Part shown: positions 55,281 through 64,000 of the stretch, in pieces
How the letters are laid out: each line of letters starts with the position of its first letter
Position numbering within the stretch: position 1 is the stretch's first letter
NCBI RefSeq assembly: GCF_902506495.1
Contig: NZ_LR733264.1
Span: forward strand, 2,148,648 to 2,212,647
DNA length: 64,000 nt
Direction of reading: 5' to 3'
Source: Pseudomonas sp. 8O
GTDB taxonomy: Bacteria; Pseudomonadota; Gammaproteobacteria; Pseudomonadales; Pseudomonadaceae
Notes under the pieces: generated by a model
What the model saw: only the letters and a program-made list of their open reading frames with translations
What the model was told of the DNA's origin: nothing
Databases searched by the model: none
Program-made: the position numbers and the translations under genes

Positions 55281-56669
55281 TCAGCACTCGATGATGTTCA
55301 CCGCCAGGCCGCCACGGGCGGTTTCCTTGTATTTGGTCAGCATGTCCGCGCCGGTCTCGCGCATGGTCTTGATCACCTTGTCCAGGCTCACGTAGTGCGA
55401 GCCGTCGCCGTACAGCGCCATGCGCGCGGCATTGATGGCCTTCACCGAGGCGATGGCGTTGCGCTCGATGCAGGGGATCTGCACCAGGCCGCCGACCGGG
55501 TCGCAGGTCAGGCCCAGGTGGTGCTCCATGCCGATCTCGGCGGCGTTCTCGACCTGCTCCGGGGTGCCGCCGAGTACCGCGCACAGCGCGCCGGCCGCCA
55601 TCGAGCAGGCCACGCCCACTTCCCCCTGGCAGCCGACTTCGGCACCGCTGATCGAGGCGTTTTCCTTGTACAGGATGCCGATGGCGCCGGCAGTCAGCAG
55701 AAAATCGATGATGCCGCGCTCGCTGGCGCCGGAAATGGCGTTGGCGTAGTAGTGCAGCACCGCCGGGATGATGCCGGCGGCGCCGTTGGTCGGTGCCGTC
55801 ACCACGCGGCCACCGGCGGCGTTCTCCTCATTCACCGCCAGGGCCCAGAGGTTGACCCAGTCGAGCATGCGCAGCGGGTCTTCCAGGTAGCTGCGCTGGA
55901 AGCCGCCCAGCTTGCGCGCCAGGATCGCGGCGCGGCGGCGCACCTTGAAGCCGCCTGGCAGGATGCCCTCGGTGCGGCAGCCACGGTCAACGCAGGCCTG
56001 CATCACCTTCCAGATTTCCAGCAGGCCGGCATCGGTCTCTTCGTCGCTGCGCCAGTGACGTTCGTTGCGACGCATCACCTCGGCGATGCCAATGCCGTTC
56101 TCGCGCGCCAGGCGCAACAGGTCGGCACCGCTGCTGAATGGCAGCGGCAAGCTGGTGGCATCCGGGGCGATGACCTTGTGCCTGGAGCCGTCGGCGAGGA
56201 TCGCCTCGCTGACCACGAAGCCTCCGCCCACTGAGTAATAGGTGGCCTCGTGCACCTGAATGCCGGCGGCATCGAAGGCGGCGAAACGCAGGCCGTTGGC
56301 GTGCAGCGGCAGCGCCTTGCGGAACATCTTCAGGTCGGCCTTCTCGTCGAAGGCGACGGCGTGCTTGCCGGCCAGGACGATGCGCTTGTCGCGGCGAATG
56401 GCCTCGATGTAGCCGGGCACCTGGTCCACGTCGACGGTGTCCGGCTCGTAGCCGCTGAGGCCGAGCAACACTGCCTTGTCACTGCCGTGGCCCTTGCCGG
56501 TGGCGCCCAGCGAGCCGTACAGCTCGGCGGCGACACGGGTCACCTGCGGCATGTGGCCGTGGTTCTCCAGGGCGTGGGTGAACAGCGCGGCCGCGCGCAT
56601 CGGGCCGACGGTGTGTGAGCTGGAGGGGCCGATACCGACTTTGAACAGGTCGAAAACGCTGATAGCCAT
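55281..56669 (-). CDS. sdaA: L-serine ammonia-lyase (serine dehydratase), iron-sulfur type
   Basis: The 462-aa single-chain enzyme has N-terminal [24 protein letters not shown] (substrate/serine loop) and the 4Fe-4S cysteines in [20 protein letters not shown] and QIPCIERN, ending in the conserved C-terminal NIIEC. It deaminates L-serine to pyruvate. The divergent LysR gene is its probable regulator. Whether it should be called sdaA or sdaB cannot be settled from sequence alone. Confidence 0.94.
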   Translation of the reverse strand: MAISVFDLFKVGIGPSSSHTVGPMRAAALFTHALENHGHMPQVTRVAAELYGSLGATGKGHGSDKAVLLGLSGYEPDTVDVDQVPGYIEAIRRDKRIVLAGKHAVAFDEKADLKMFRKALPLHANGLRFAAFDAAGIQVHEATYYSVGGGFVVSEAILADGSRHKVIAPDATSLPLPFSSGADLLRLARENGIGIAEVMRRNERHWRSDEETDAGLLEIWKVMQACVDRGCRTEGILPGGFKVRRRAAILARKLGGFQRSYLEDPLRMLDWVNLWALAVNEENAAGGRVVTAPTNGAAGIIPAVLHYYANAISGASERGIIDFLLTAGAIGILYKENASISGAEVGCQGEVGVACSMAAGALCAVLGGTPEQVENAAEIGMEHHLGLTCDPVGGLVQIPCIERNAIASVKAINAARMALYGDGSHYVSLDKVIKTMRETGADMLTKYKETARGGLAVNIIEC

Positions 56670-56853
56670 GGCGAGATTCTTCTTCTGTGGGCACAGCTGA
56701 AAACCGGGTTTTCAGTGATGCCTTGTATGTGGGTGAACCACGCGCCCGGTTCAGCGCGTGTGGATATCTCTATCTAAGGCCGGCTATATCATTATGTATA
56801 CTGATTTATTTTTAACCTATTCGTTAGCGACCCTTAACTATTGAGAACGCGTC

Positions 56854-57756
56854 ATGGACATCACCCGCCTGCGCACCCTGCGTGAACTGGCCCGCTGCCG
56901 CACCATGGCGGCCGCCGCCGAGTCGCTGCACCTGACGCCTTCGGCGGTTTCGCAGCAGGTTGCCCAGCTCGAACGCGAAGCGGATATGGCGCTGATCGAA
57001 CGGCGCGGTCGCGGCGTGGTGCTTACCCCGGCTGGCGAGCGCCTGGTGGCGCATGCCGAACGCATCCTCATGGTGCTCGACGAAGCGCGCTCGGAGCTGG
57101 CGCTGCTGCGTGGGGAAATCGCCGGTGAGCTGCGTGTGGCCGCTTTCCCCTCGATCGCCGTGGCGGTGATAGCGGAAACCGTGCGTGCGCTGCGCAGCGC
57201 CTACCCTCGGCTGAACGTGGTGGTGCTGGAGCTGGAACCACAGGAAAGCCTCAGTGCCCTCGGCGCCTGGCAGATCGACGTGGCGGTGATCGACGACCTG
57301 GCGGTGCAGCCCGACGAGAACCGCGAGAACTACGCGCTGATTCCGCTGACTCAGGATCAGCTGCATGTCTTGCTGCCCATCGACCATGCACTGGCCAGGC
57401 GCGACAGCCTGACCATTGCCGAGCTGCGCGACGAAGCCTGGGCGCTGGATTCCACCGGCAGCTCGTTCGGCGAATTCATCACCAACCTGTGTCGCCGCTC
57501 GGGCTACGCGCCGCGCATCAATGCCCACTGCGCCGGCTTCGAGATGGTCGCGGCCATGGTCGCCTCGGGCAACTCCATCTCTATCGTCTCCGGCCTGCGC
57601 CTGGTGCGTCCATTGCCTGGCGTCACCGCCGTACCTTTGCTGCCGGATATCCAGCGCGGCGTCTTCCTCGCCTACCGCAAGGGCGAGCGCGATCACCCGG
57701 CGGTGAATGTGTTTCTCGACGAGGCGGTGTACACCGCCGACAAGGTCCTCGGCTAG
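56854..57756 (+). CDS. LysR-family transcriptional regulator, divergent from serine dehydratase
   Basis: The 300-aa protein has an N-terminal helix-turn-helix (MAAAAESLHLTPSAVSQQVAQLE) and a LysR effector domain (LRVAAFPSIAVAVIAETVRALRSAYP onwards). It faces away from the serine dehydratase gene with a 184-bp AT-rich gap (56670-56853), the usual setting for a LysR controlling its neighbour. Effector unknown, perhaps serine or an amino acid derivative. Confidence 0.9.
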   Translation: MDITRLRTLRELARCRTMAAAAESLHLTPSAVSQQVAQLEREADMALIERRGRGVVLTPAGERLVAHAERILMVLDEARSELALLRGEIAGELRVAAFPSIAVAVIAETVRALRSAYPRLNVVVLELEPQESLSALGAWQIDVAVIDDLAVQPDENRENYALIPLTQDQLHVLLPIDHALARRDSLTIAELRDEAWALDSTGSSFGEFITNLCRRSGYAPRINAHCAGFEMVAAMVASGNSISIVSGLRLVRPLPGVTAVPLLPDIQRGVFLAYRKGERDHPAVNVFLDEAVYTADKVLG

Positions 57757-57764
57757 CGTCATCC

Positions 57765-58005
57765 CGCCGTTCGAGACGCTCTGCGTCGGCGGATTCTGCC
57801 TAAACCGCAACGGACGCAGAGCGTCCTGGGCTGCATTCCCACGCGGAGCGTGGGAACGATCAGTGGGAGAGGGTGCTTCTGATGGTACCCACGTTCTGCG
57901 TGGGCACCGCCGTTCGAGACGCTCTGCGTCGGCGGATGCAGCGTAAACCGTAACGGACGCAGAGCGTCCTGGGCTGCATTCCCACGCGGAGCGTGGGAAC
58001 GATCA
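57765..58005. repeat. Duplicated 98-bp palindromic element
   Basis: Copies at 57765-57862 and 57908-58005 both run CGCCGTTCGAGACGCTCTGCGTC ... GGACGCAGAGCGTCCTGGGCTGCATTCCCACGCGGAGCGTGGGAACGATCA and are nearly identical. A decayed third copy lies at about 58223-58270, and an inverted relative at 30617-30675. Within each copy GACGCTCTGCGTC and GGACGCAGAGCGTCC can pair. Confidence 0.85.
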
Positions 58006-58024
58006 ACTGTCCGGTTGCCGACTT

Positions 58025-58186
58025 TTACTCAGCGGGCGTGACGGGTTCTTGTGCTGCTTCTGCTTCCAACTTCAGCCTGTCAGCTTTGCTGATGTACTTG
58101 GGTTTGTTGCTTTTCGGCGCGAGTTTGGCATTGGCCTTCTTGGCGTGGGCTTCGAGTAGTTGCTTTATCTTTTTGCGGCGATTCAT
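58025..58186 (-). CDS. Small basic DUF2986 protein
   Basis: ATG 58186 (MNRRKKIKQLLEAHAKKANA) gives 53 aa, the usual size of DUF2986; a longer frame to 58246 reads a repeat. It is Lys-rich and helical with a C-terminal SKADRLKLEAEAA segment. The function is unknown; such proteins occur in many Proteobacteria. It lies between two copies of the palindromic repeat. Confidence 0.78.
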   Translation of the reverse strand: MNRRKKIKQLLEAHAKKANAKLAPKSNKPKYISKADRLKLEAEAAQEPVTPAE

Positions 58187-58306
58187 GTGCGTGCGTCTGT
58201 GCTGTCTTAAATTGATGGTGCCGGCGCAGAACGTCCTGGCCTGCATTCGCGCGCGGAGTGTGGGGAAGATAAAGCAGTCACGTTCCAGGCGGGCATGATC
58301 TGTAGT

Positions 58307-58522
58307 TTACTTTGAGTTCTTACGGTTGACCCATTCTTGCGAAGCATCGCCCATCGTCAACCCTTTAGCAGTCTTCATCCAGAGCATGAAATTACGGTCA
58401 AACTTAAAGTTATCACCGAACTTTGATTTGAAGTATCTACGAACATTCTGGGTGGTTTTATAGTTGTCTGTGATTAATGTGCTGTCATCGATATGGTTTT
58501 TATGCCAGTCAATCTGATTCAT
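58307..58522 (-). CDS. Small DUF6434/VF530-like protein
   Basis: ATG 58522 with AAAGGAAA upstream gives 71 aa (MNQIDWHKNHIDDSTLITDN...). It contains NYKTTQNVRRYFKSKFG and FMLWMKTAKGLTMGDASQEWVNRK, features I recall from the DUF6434 group of small SAP-like proteins. The function is unknown. Its base composition is clearly AT-richer than the neighbouring genes, which suggests recent acquisition. Confidence 0.7.
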   Translation of the reverse strand: MNQIDWHKNHIDDSTLITDNYKTTQNVRRYFKSKFGDNFKFDRNFMLWMKTAKGLTMGDASQEWVNRKNSK

Positions 58523-58588
58523 GGTTTGAAATTTCCTTTCGCTCAGGCGCGGTATCACTATTGAGGCTGATGATTTGCAGGCACTCAC

Positions 58589-58795
58589 GCTTTATAGGGA
58601 CGAACGATCAGCAACAACTCCAGTCACGTAGGGTGGATGACGCTTTTTCCATCCACCGGTTGTGCGGCGCATATTCGACCATGCGCGCCGTCCTGAGAAT
58701 CGCGTTGCTCAACCAAGTGGCTTGTTGGCGTGCTCTAAAAGCCAGAAGCTTCGCGGCTGAAGCGGAATGCCGCCCAATCGTTCCTGCGGTTGGGT
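58589..58795. other. Gene-free gap with a GTAGGGTGGAT repeat
   Basis: GGTGGATGACGCTTTTTCCATCCACC near 58632-58658 is a hairpin related to those at 9290 and 10397. No other signal was seen. Confidence 0.55.
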
Positions 58796-59503
58796 TCAGC
58801 TCCAGAGTGCGCTGATCGGCGTATGCGCCGGATAATGCGTTGCCACTTGCGCCTGCAGCAGTTCTCCACAAGCCAACGCATCGGTCAGGGCGTGGTGCGC
58901 CGAGTAGAGTGGCAGGCCGTAGCGCAGGCGGCTGTCGGCCAGGCGGATGGAGAGGGGCTCGCGGCCGCGTAGGCGGTCCCACCAGCTCACCGTGCGCTTG
59001 GGGTGCAGGCGGGCTTCCAGTTCCATGGTGTCGATGATGGGGAAGATCAGCCCTTCGCCCAGGTACTGGCGCACGGCCTGGTCGAGGAAGCTGCGCTCGA
59101 TATTGCGGTAGTGCGCCACCACGACCTTGCCAGCCAGAGCTTCGAGCAGTTCGTCGAGTACGCTGGCCAGGCGTGGGGCGTGGCGGATGTCGCTGTGGGT
59201 GATGTGGTGGAAGGTGACCGATTCGGCGTTCAGCTCGCCGGTGGGTTTGACCACCCAGTAGCGCGCCTCGCTGCAGCGGATGCGTTGCAGGCTCAGCGGC
59301 ACCAGACCAAGGCTGACGATGGCGTTTTCGCGTGGGTCGAGGCCGGTGGTTTCCACGTCCAGCGCCACCAGCGGGACATCCTCCAGAGGTGTATCAGCCG
59401 CGACGCAGCCGGCGCCGTAGAAGGCGCGCAGGCGCTGGTCGCGGCTGCTGTCGGCGAGGCTGGCGAACAGTTGCGGCCAGTCCTGGGGTGCGCGCTCGCT
59501 CAT
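58796..59503 (-). CDS. DnaQ-like 3'-5' exonuclease
   Basis: The 235-aa protein has the DEDDh exonuclease motifs: LDVETTGLD (Exo I, near residues 47-56), NIERSFLD (Exo II) and HHALTDALA (Exo III). It is not the polymerase III epsilon chain by context, since it overlaps the DUF294 gene upstream by four bases. Such pairs are recurrent in Pseudomonas; a nucleotide-signalling or RNA/DNA turnover role is guessed. Confidence 0.88.
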   Translation of the reverse strand: MSERAPQDWPQLFASLADSSRDQRLRAFYGAGCVAADTPLEDVPLVALDVETTGLDPRENAIVSLGLVPLSLQRIRCSEARYWVVKPTGELNAESVTFHHITHSDIRHAPRLASVLDELLEALAGKVVVAHYRNIERSFLDQAVRQYLGEGLIFPIIDTMELEARLHPKRTVSWWDRLRGREPLSIRLADSRLRYGLPLYSAHHALTDALACGELLQAQVATHYPAHTPISALWS

Positions 59504-61419
59504 CGCGGGCGGCCCGCCGGTTGCGCCGGGTAGCGAAAACGCAGGAATTTCTGCGCGTTGCTGATCACCTGGAAGGCTTCCTTGAGGTGCTGGCGTTCGC
59601 TGGCGCTGAACTGTTCCGGCTCGATGTAGTTGCTCGGCGCGTTGCCGGCCTCGACTTCACGGGCCTGGTGGCGCACGCGCACCAGGCTGAGGAATTCGAA
59701 GGCATAGCGCAGGTGCTCCAGCGCCTCCTTGGGCAGCAGTTTGGTGGCAGCGATGGCGTCGAGACGGTCCAGCGAGTTCTGCGCCTTGGAGCCGCAGGCC
59801 AGGGCGTGCACGCGGATCAGGTCGGTGAGCGGCGCGGTGCCCCGGCCCTTGAGGTTGATGATGTTGCGGTGGCGGCCGTCGGTTTCCATCACGAAGGTGC
59901 GGAAGAAGCCCAGCGGTGGCGTGCGGTTGAGCGCGTTACGCGCCAGCGCGGCGAGGAAGGCGGGGCTGGCGCTGGCCTTCTGTGCCAGCAGGTCCTTGAG
60001 GTTTTCCACCAGCTCGGTTTCGCCATAGAGGCCATCGAGGTCGAAGAAGATGCTGGCGTTGAGCAGGGTTTCCGGGTTGGGCCGTTCGATCCATTCGCTG
60101 AAGTATTGCCGCCATACCTTCAGCGGCTGCCGCCACCTGGGGTTGGTGGCCATGATGCCGCCCTTGCAGTAGCTGTAGCCGCAAGCGGCCAGACCGTCGC
60201 TGACGAACTGCGCCAGTTCGGCGAAGTAGGCGTCGTGTTCGTCCGCATCGAAGCGGTCGTCGAGCACCAGGGCGTTGTCCTGATCGGTGAGCAGCAGTTG
60301 CTCGTCACGGGCCATGGAGCCAGCGACCATGAAGCAGTAGGGCACCGGCGGCGGGCCGAGCTTCTGCTCGGCCAGCTCCAGCAGGCGCTGGCTGAAGGCG
60401 CGGCCGATGCCGCTCATGGCGCTGCCGACCATGTGCGCACTGGCATCGTCGGCGACCATGCGCACGAAGGTGGCGCGCAGGTCAGGCAGCAGGCTCTTGA
60501 GCCCATCTACCGAGGTATTGTTGAAGATGCTGTTGACCAGATACAGGCTGCTACGCGACTCGTAGCGGATGATGTCGGCCAGCGCCACCACGCCCACCGG
60601 GCGGCGGCGATGCAGCACCGGCAGATGGTGGATGTTGTTGCGCAGCATGCACAGCATGGCCTCGAACACCGAGTCGTCGGCCTGCAGGGTGATGGGGTTG
60701 GGCGTCATGATCTGGCTGACCGGGGTGTCGCTGGGCAGGCCGGCGGCAACCACGCGGGTACGCAGGTCGCGGTCGGTGAGGATGCCGGCCATCACCTGGG
60801 TCTGTTGCTCGGCCACGTCCACCTGGTGCGGGTCGGGCCAGCGCGTGCCGGGATCGACGACGATCACCGAGGACACACTGTGCTCGGTCATCACCTGCGC
60901 CACCTGCTGGATCGGTGTATCCAGCGGCACGCTGACCGCGCCACGCGAGATCAGCTTGCGCACCTTGACCTTCATCAGCTCGCTGGCCTTGCCGTGGCTA
61001 TCTTCAAGGGCGGACTTGAGCCGCGACTGACCTTCGGCCTCGACGAAGTCGGCGAAGCTGTCGAACTGCTCGCAGAGCTGATGGAACAGCGTGTCGGGAA
61101 TGAAGTAGATCAGGCAATCTTCCAGCGCGGTGGCGCCCAGGCGCACCTTGTTGCCGCGCAGCAGGCCGGCCTGGCCGAAGATGTCGCCCTCGGTCAGACG
61201 ATTGTGTAGTTCGCCGCCACGCCGGTGGATTTCCACAGCGCCGCTGCGTACGTAGTGCAGCTCGTGGATCGGCGCACCGACGGCGAGGATTTCGCTACCG
61301 GCCTTGAAGTAGCCCACTTGCACCTGGCGGGCGATCTCGTCGAGAGTCTGCTCCGGCAGATTGTCGAAAGGGGCGAAGCGATTCAGGTGGTCGCGGATCT
61401 CGATCAACTCGATCTGCAT
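59500..61419 (-). CDS. cNMP-binding, CBS and DUF294 nucleotidyltransferase-like protein
   Basis: The 639-aa protein has, in order: a cyclic-nucleotide-binding domain (residues about 15-130), paired CBS domains (about 155-280), a nucleotidyltransferase-like DUF294 domain (about 300-430, with GSMARDEQLLLTDQDNALV), and a C-terminal DUF294-C helical domain. It resembles GlnD-like regulators that sense adenine nucleotides. Its stop overlaps the start of the DnaQ-like gene. Target and substrate are unknown. Confidence 0.9.
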   Translation of the reverse strand: MQIELIEIRDHLNRFAPFDNLPEQTLDEIARQVQVGYFKAGSEILAVGAPIHELHYVRSGAVEIHRRGGELHNRLTEGDIFGQAGLLRGNKVRLGATALEDCLIYFIPDTLFHQLCEQFDSFADFVEAEGQSRLKSALEDSHGKASELMKVKVRKLISRGAVSVPLDTPIQQVAQVMTEHSVSSVIVVDPGTRWPDPHQVDVAEQQTQVMAGILTDRDLRTRVVAAGLPSDTPVSQIMTPNPITLQADDSVFEAMLCMLRNNIHHLPVLHRRRPVGVVALADIIRYESRSSLYLVNSIFNNTSVDGLKSLLPDLRATFVRMVADDASAHMVGSAMSGIGRAFSQRLLELAEQKLGPPPVPYCFMVAGSMARDEQLLLTDQDNALVLDDRFDADEHDAYFAELAQFVSDGLAACGYSYCKGGIMATNPRWRQPLKVWRQYFSEWIERPNPETLLNASIFFDLDGLYGETELVENLKDLLAQKASASPAFLAALARNALNRTPPLGFFRTFVMETDGRHRNIINLKGRGTAPLTDLIRVHALACGSKAQNSLDRLDAIAATKLLPKEALEHLRYAFEFLSLVRVRHQAREVEAGNAPSNYIEPEQFSASERQHLKEAFQVISNAQKFLRFRYPAQPAGRPR

Positions 61420-61510
61420 GCGGGCCTCGCTGACTGGCTGGCACTACAGGATACGGGCTGCCACGATGTCAGCGCAAAGTGAGCGGTCATCGGCCAATCA
61501 AGGAGAGGCT

Positions 61511-62077
61511 ATGCAGGTTTCAGGATTAGGGTGGCTGGTGGGCGCGCTGCTGGTGCTCGGAGGCGCCACGGTTTTCTACTACAACCGCCTGGTGTTCAAC
61601 CGTCACCGCGTGGCCGAGGCCGGCAGCGGCATCGATGTGCAACTCAAACGCCGCGCCAGCCTGATTCCGGCGCTGGTGGAATGCGTACGGCAGTACATGA
61701 GTTACGAGCAGAGCACGCTGCAGGCGCTGGTGCAGGAGCGCATGCGCGCGGTGCAACTGGCCGACTCGCCGCTGGGCCAGCGCGCGCCAGTGGAGGCGCA
61801 ACTGGGCAGCCAATTGCGCCAGCTGTTCGCCCTGGTCGAGGCTTACCCCGAGCTCAAGGCCGACGACCAGTTTCGCGAGTTGCAGGGCAACATCAGCGAG
61901 GTCGAGAACCATATCCAGATGGCGCGGCGTTACTACAACGGCGCGGTGCGTGAGCTGAACGTGCTGGTCGAGTCGGTGCCGAGCAATCTGGTGGCGCGCC
62001 TATTTTCCTTTACCCCTGCCGAATACTTCACGCTGGATGATCCGCGTGACGGCCAGTCGCCGAAGATGGAGTTCTGA
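61511..62077 (+). CDS. LemA family protein
   Basis: ATG 61511 with AGGAG five bases upstream gives 188 aa. It has one N-terminal membrane segment (LGWLVGALLVLGGATVFYYN) and the LemA core: RHRVAEAGSGIDVQLKRRASLIPALVECV and NHIQMARRYYNGAVRELN. LemA proteins are membrane-anchored helical bundles of unknown function, often beside DUF2207 or TPM-domain genes, as here. Confidence 0.9.
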   Translation: MQVSGLGWLVGALLVLGGATVFYYNRLVFNRHRVAEAGSGIDVQLKRRASLIPALVECVRQYMSYEQSTLQALVQERMRAVQLADSPLGQRAPVEAQLGSQLRQLFALVEAYPELKADDQFRELQGNISEVENHIQMARRYYNGAVRELNVLVESVPSNLVARLFSFTPAEYFTLDDPRDGQSPKMEF

Positions 62078-62079
62078 GC

Positions 62080-64000
62080 ATGCACGGATGGCTGCGAGGG
62101 CTGTTGCTGTTGGCTGTCCTGCTGCCCGGCTTGACGCTGGCGCAGGAGGCGATCGAGGATTTTGCCGTGAGCCTGCAGGTCGAGGCGGACGGCAACCTGC
62201 TGGTGACCGAACACATCACTGTGCGGGCCGAAGGCCTGGACATTCGCCGTGGCATCTATCGTGATCTGCCGGTCAGCTATGCGTTGCCAATGGGGCTGGA
62301 GCAAAGCAGCCCGATCACCCTGCTGGGCGTGACCCGCGATGGCCGGCCCGAGTCGGTGCGCAGCGAGCGCAATGGCGCCTGGGTGCGCTTCTATCTGGGC
62401 TCGTCGAACATCCTGCTGGAGCCGGGGCGCTATCGCTACGAGCTGCGTTATCGGGTCGGGCGTGCCCTGTTGCATCACGCCGACGCGGACGAGCTGTACT
62501 GGAACGTCACCGGCAACGGCTGGATATTCCCCATCCGCCAGGCCTCGGTGGAGGTGCGCCTGCCGTCGGGCGCGCGCATTGGCCAACTGGCGGCTTATAC
62601 CGGTGCTCAGGGCGATCGGGGCCAGGACTTCCAGATACTCGAACGGCGCGATGACTACCTGCGCCTGGCCACCACCGAGACGCTGCCGGCCCATCACGGC
62701 CTGACCGTGGCCGTGGACTGGCAGGCCGGACTGGTGCCACGGCCAGGCTTGGTGCAGAACGCCAGCCGCGCAGTGCTGGACAACCTGGGCGTGGGCATTG
62801 GCGGTGTGTTGCTGATCGGTCTGTTGCTGTTCTACCTGCGTGCCTGGAAGAGCGTCGGCCGCGATCCCCAGAAGGGCGTGATCATCCCGCTGTTCGAGGG
62901 GCCGCAGGGCATGAGTGCGGTGCAGGCGGGCTACCTCTGGCATCGCGGGTTGCGCGGCGCTTTCGGCGAGGCACGGGCCTTCAGCGTGTGGCTCACCGAC
63001 ATGGCCATCCGCAAGCACCTGCATATCGAGGACAAGCCGCACGGCGGTGGTTTCAGCCTGGCCCGCGACCAGGGCACGGGCGGCGACATGAGCGAGCTGG
63101 ATCGTGACCTGCGCAAGCGCCTGTTCCCGGCCAACAAGGCCGGCATCGCGCTGATCATCGGCACCAAGTACGAGCCACGCCTGGCGGACGCGGTAGCCGG
63201 GCTGAGCAGCCAGCTGGGCGAGCAGGGCAAGGCCTGGTTCGCCAACAACCGCGGCATCTGGGCCTGGGGGTTGGTGTGGGCCGCATTGGCTTGCGCCGCC
63301 ACCGTGCTCTTGAGTGGCCAGGGCGGAGATGAGTGGGGCACAGGTCTGGCCGGGCTGGTGTTCAGCCTGGGCTTTGGTGTGCCGGCACTGGTCGTGTTCA
63401 ACATGGCCCGCCACCAGCCCAGCTTCGGCAAGCAGATGGGGCTGTACCTGGTGGCGCTGATGTTCGGCTGGCCGGTGCCCGTGGGGCTGATGATGATTGC
63501 GGCGGCGGTGTCGGTGCCGGCGTTGCTGCTGGTCGTCGCCTATGTCTTGCTGGTGCTGGTGTTCTATTACCTGTTGCCGGCGCCGACCCTGGAAGGGCGG
63601 CGACTGCTCGATGCGCTGGAAGGCTATCGCGATTACCTGCAACTGGCCGAGCGTGACGCCCTGGCCCTGGCGGGCGACGCCCCGGCGATGAGCATCGCGC
63701 TGTACGAGCGTCATCTGCCCTTCGCCATGGCCCTGGGCGTGGAAGACAAATGGAGCGCGCGCTTCAGCGAGGCCCTGGCCAGCGGCCTGATCGACCCGGC
63801 GCAGCGCGACTATCAACCGAGCTGGTACCACAGCCGCAGCAGCTACAGCTCGCCGCAGGCCCTCAGTGGCGCGCTGGCCGCCGGCCTTGCCAGCGCCACG
63901 GCCCTGGCGTCGTCACCGCCGTCGAGCAGTTCTTCGGGCGGCGGTGGCTCGTCCGGGGGCGGCTCCTCGGGTGGCGGAGGTGGCGGCGGCGGTGGAGGGG
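62080..64000 (+). CDS. DUF2207 membrane protein (YciQ-like), 3' end beyond the window
   Basis: ATG 62080 lies two bases after the LemA stop and the frame stays open to base 64000 (at least 640 codons). It has a signal peptide (LLLLAVLLPGLTLAQ), an extracytoplasmic DUF2207 domain (FAVSLQVEADGNLLVTEHITVRAEGLDIRRGIYRDLP, GNGWIFPIRQASVEVRLPSG), a membrane segment near residue 245, a cytoplasmic part, two more segments near 400-500, and a glycine/serine-rich tail at the window edge. LemA-DUF2207 pairs are widespread, function unknown. Confidence 0.9.
   Translation, partial: MHGWLRGLLLLAVLLPGLTLAQEAIEDFAVSLQVEADGNLLVTEHITVRAEGLDIRRGIYRDLPVSYALPMGLEQSSPITLLGVTRDGRPESVRSERNGAWVRFYLGSSNILLEPGRYRYELRYRVGRALLHHADADELYWNVTGNGWIFPIRQASVEVRLPSGARIGQLAAYTGAQGDRGQDFQILERRDDYLRLATTETLPAHHGLTVAVDWQAGLVPRPGLVQNASRAVLDNLGVGIGGVLLIGLLLFYLRAWKSVGRDPQKGVIIPLFEGPQGMSAVQAGYLWHRGLRGAFGEARAFSVWLTDMAIRKHLHIEDKPHGGGFSLARDQGTGGDMSELDRDLRKRLFPANKAGIALIIGTKYEPRLADAVAGLSSQLGEQGKAWFANNRGIWAWGLVWAALACAATVLLSGQGGDEWGTGLAGLVFSLGFGVPALVVFNMARHQPSFGKQMGLYLVALMFGWPVPVGLMMIAAAVSVPALLLVVAYVLLVLVFYYLLPAPTLEGRRLLDALEGYRDYLQLAERDALALAGDAPAMSIALYERHLPFAMALGVEDKWSARFSEALASGLIDPAQRDYQPSWYHSRSSYSSPQALSGALAAGLASATALASSPPSSSSSGGGGSSGGGSSGGGGGGGGGG

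Overview
The window reads as a chromosomal segment of a Pseudomonas species. The evidence is high GC, dense REP-type palindromes of the GTAGGAGCC/GGCTCCTAC kind in the intergenic gaps, and a cobalamin cluster followed by a TonB receptor and ABC importer in an order I recall from P. aeruginosa PA2903-PA2914. My best guess is the mendocina/oleovorans side of the genus. No rRNA, tRNA, prophage, transposase or CRISPR array was recognised.

Layout. (1) 1-7552: cobW (5' end missing), cobN, a ChlI/ChlD-type chelatase gene and cobF. The ChlI and ChlD parts are in different frames but joined by a textbook -1 frameshift signal (A AAA AAG, 6-nt spacer, stem-loop), so one gene probably makes both small chelatase subunits. 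(2) 7553-9280: an AbiE-type toxin-antitoxin pair lying between the intact cobF end and a decayed second copy of the cobF 3' end. (3) 9323-23219: an accessory stretch with two acetyltransferases, a small sigma-54-preceded unknown gene, a TonB receptor, a quinone reductase plus AhpD-like pair, an MFS transporter, LysR regulator, SDR, flavin reductase, Sel1-like lipoprotein, and two LysE exporters each beside an AraC-type regulator. (4) 23302-31519: a REP array, then cobG-cobH-cobI-cbiG/cobJ on the minus strand behind a cobalamin riboswitch, and cobL-cobK plus a ferredoxin-like protein on the plus strand. (5) 31636-37000: a second cobalamin riboswitch, then a Zur-like operator, then a TonB receptor and an overlapping ABC importer operon. 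(6) 37116-39069: a bufferin-type metallophore operon bufABC. (7) 39226-47833: CFA-like synthase, dctB/dctD-type two-component system, and a TAXI-TRAP transporter operon with a sigma-54 promoter and a Crc/Hfq-type motif. (8) 47980-64000: DUF3617 protein, Fur-box-preceded siderophore receptor, periplasmic binding protein, cardiolipin synthase, BCCT carrier, serine dehydratase with divergent LysR, small DUF2986 and DUF6434-like proteins, DnaQ-type exonuclease with a cNMP/CBS/DUF294 protein, LemA, and a DUF2207 protein running off the end.

How it works together. Regions 1, 4 and 5 make and control the corrin ring: cobalt insertion (CobN with ChlI/ChlD-like ATPases, CobW as metal GTPase), ring methylation and contraction (CobI, CobG, CobJ, CobF, CobK, CobL, CobH), and metal or corrinoid import under B12 and apparently zinc control. 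The pathway is mostly aerobic type, with an anaerobic-type CbiG domain fused to CobJ and CobF at the C-1 methylation step. Other genes of the pathway (cobA, cobM, cobB, cobQ and later steps) are not in this window.

All family assignments come from reading motifs and recalled family features; no database search was run.
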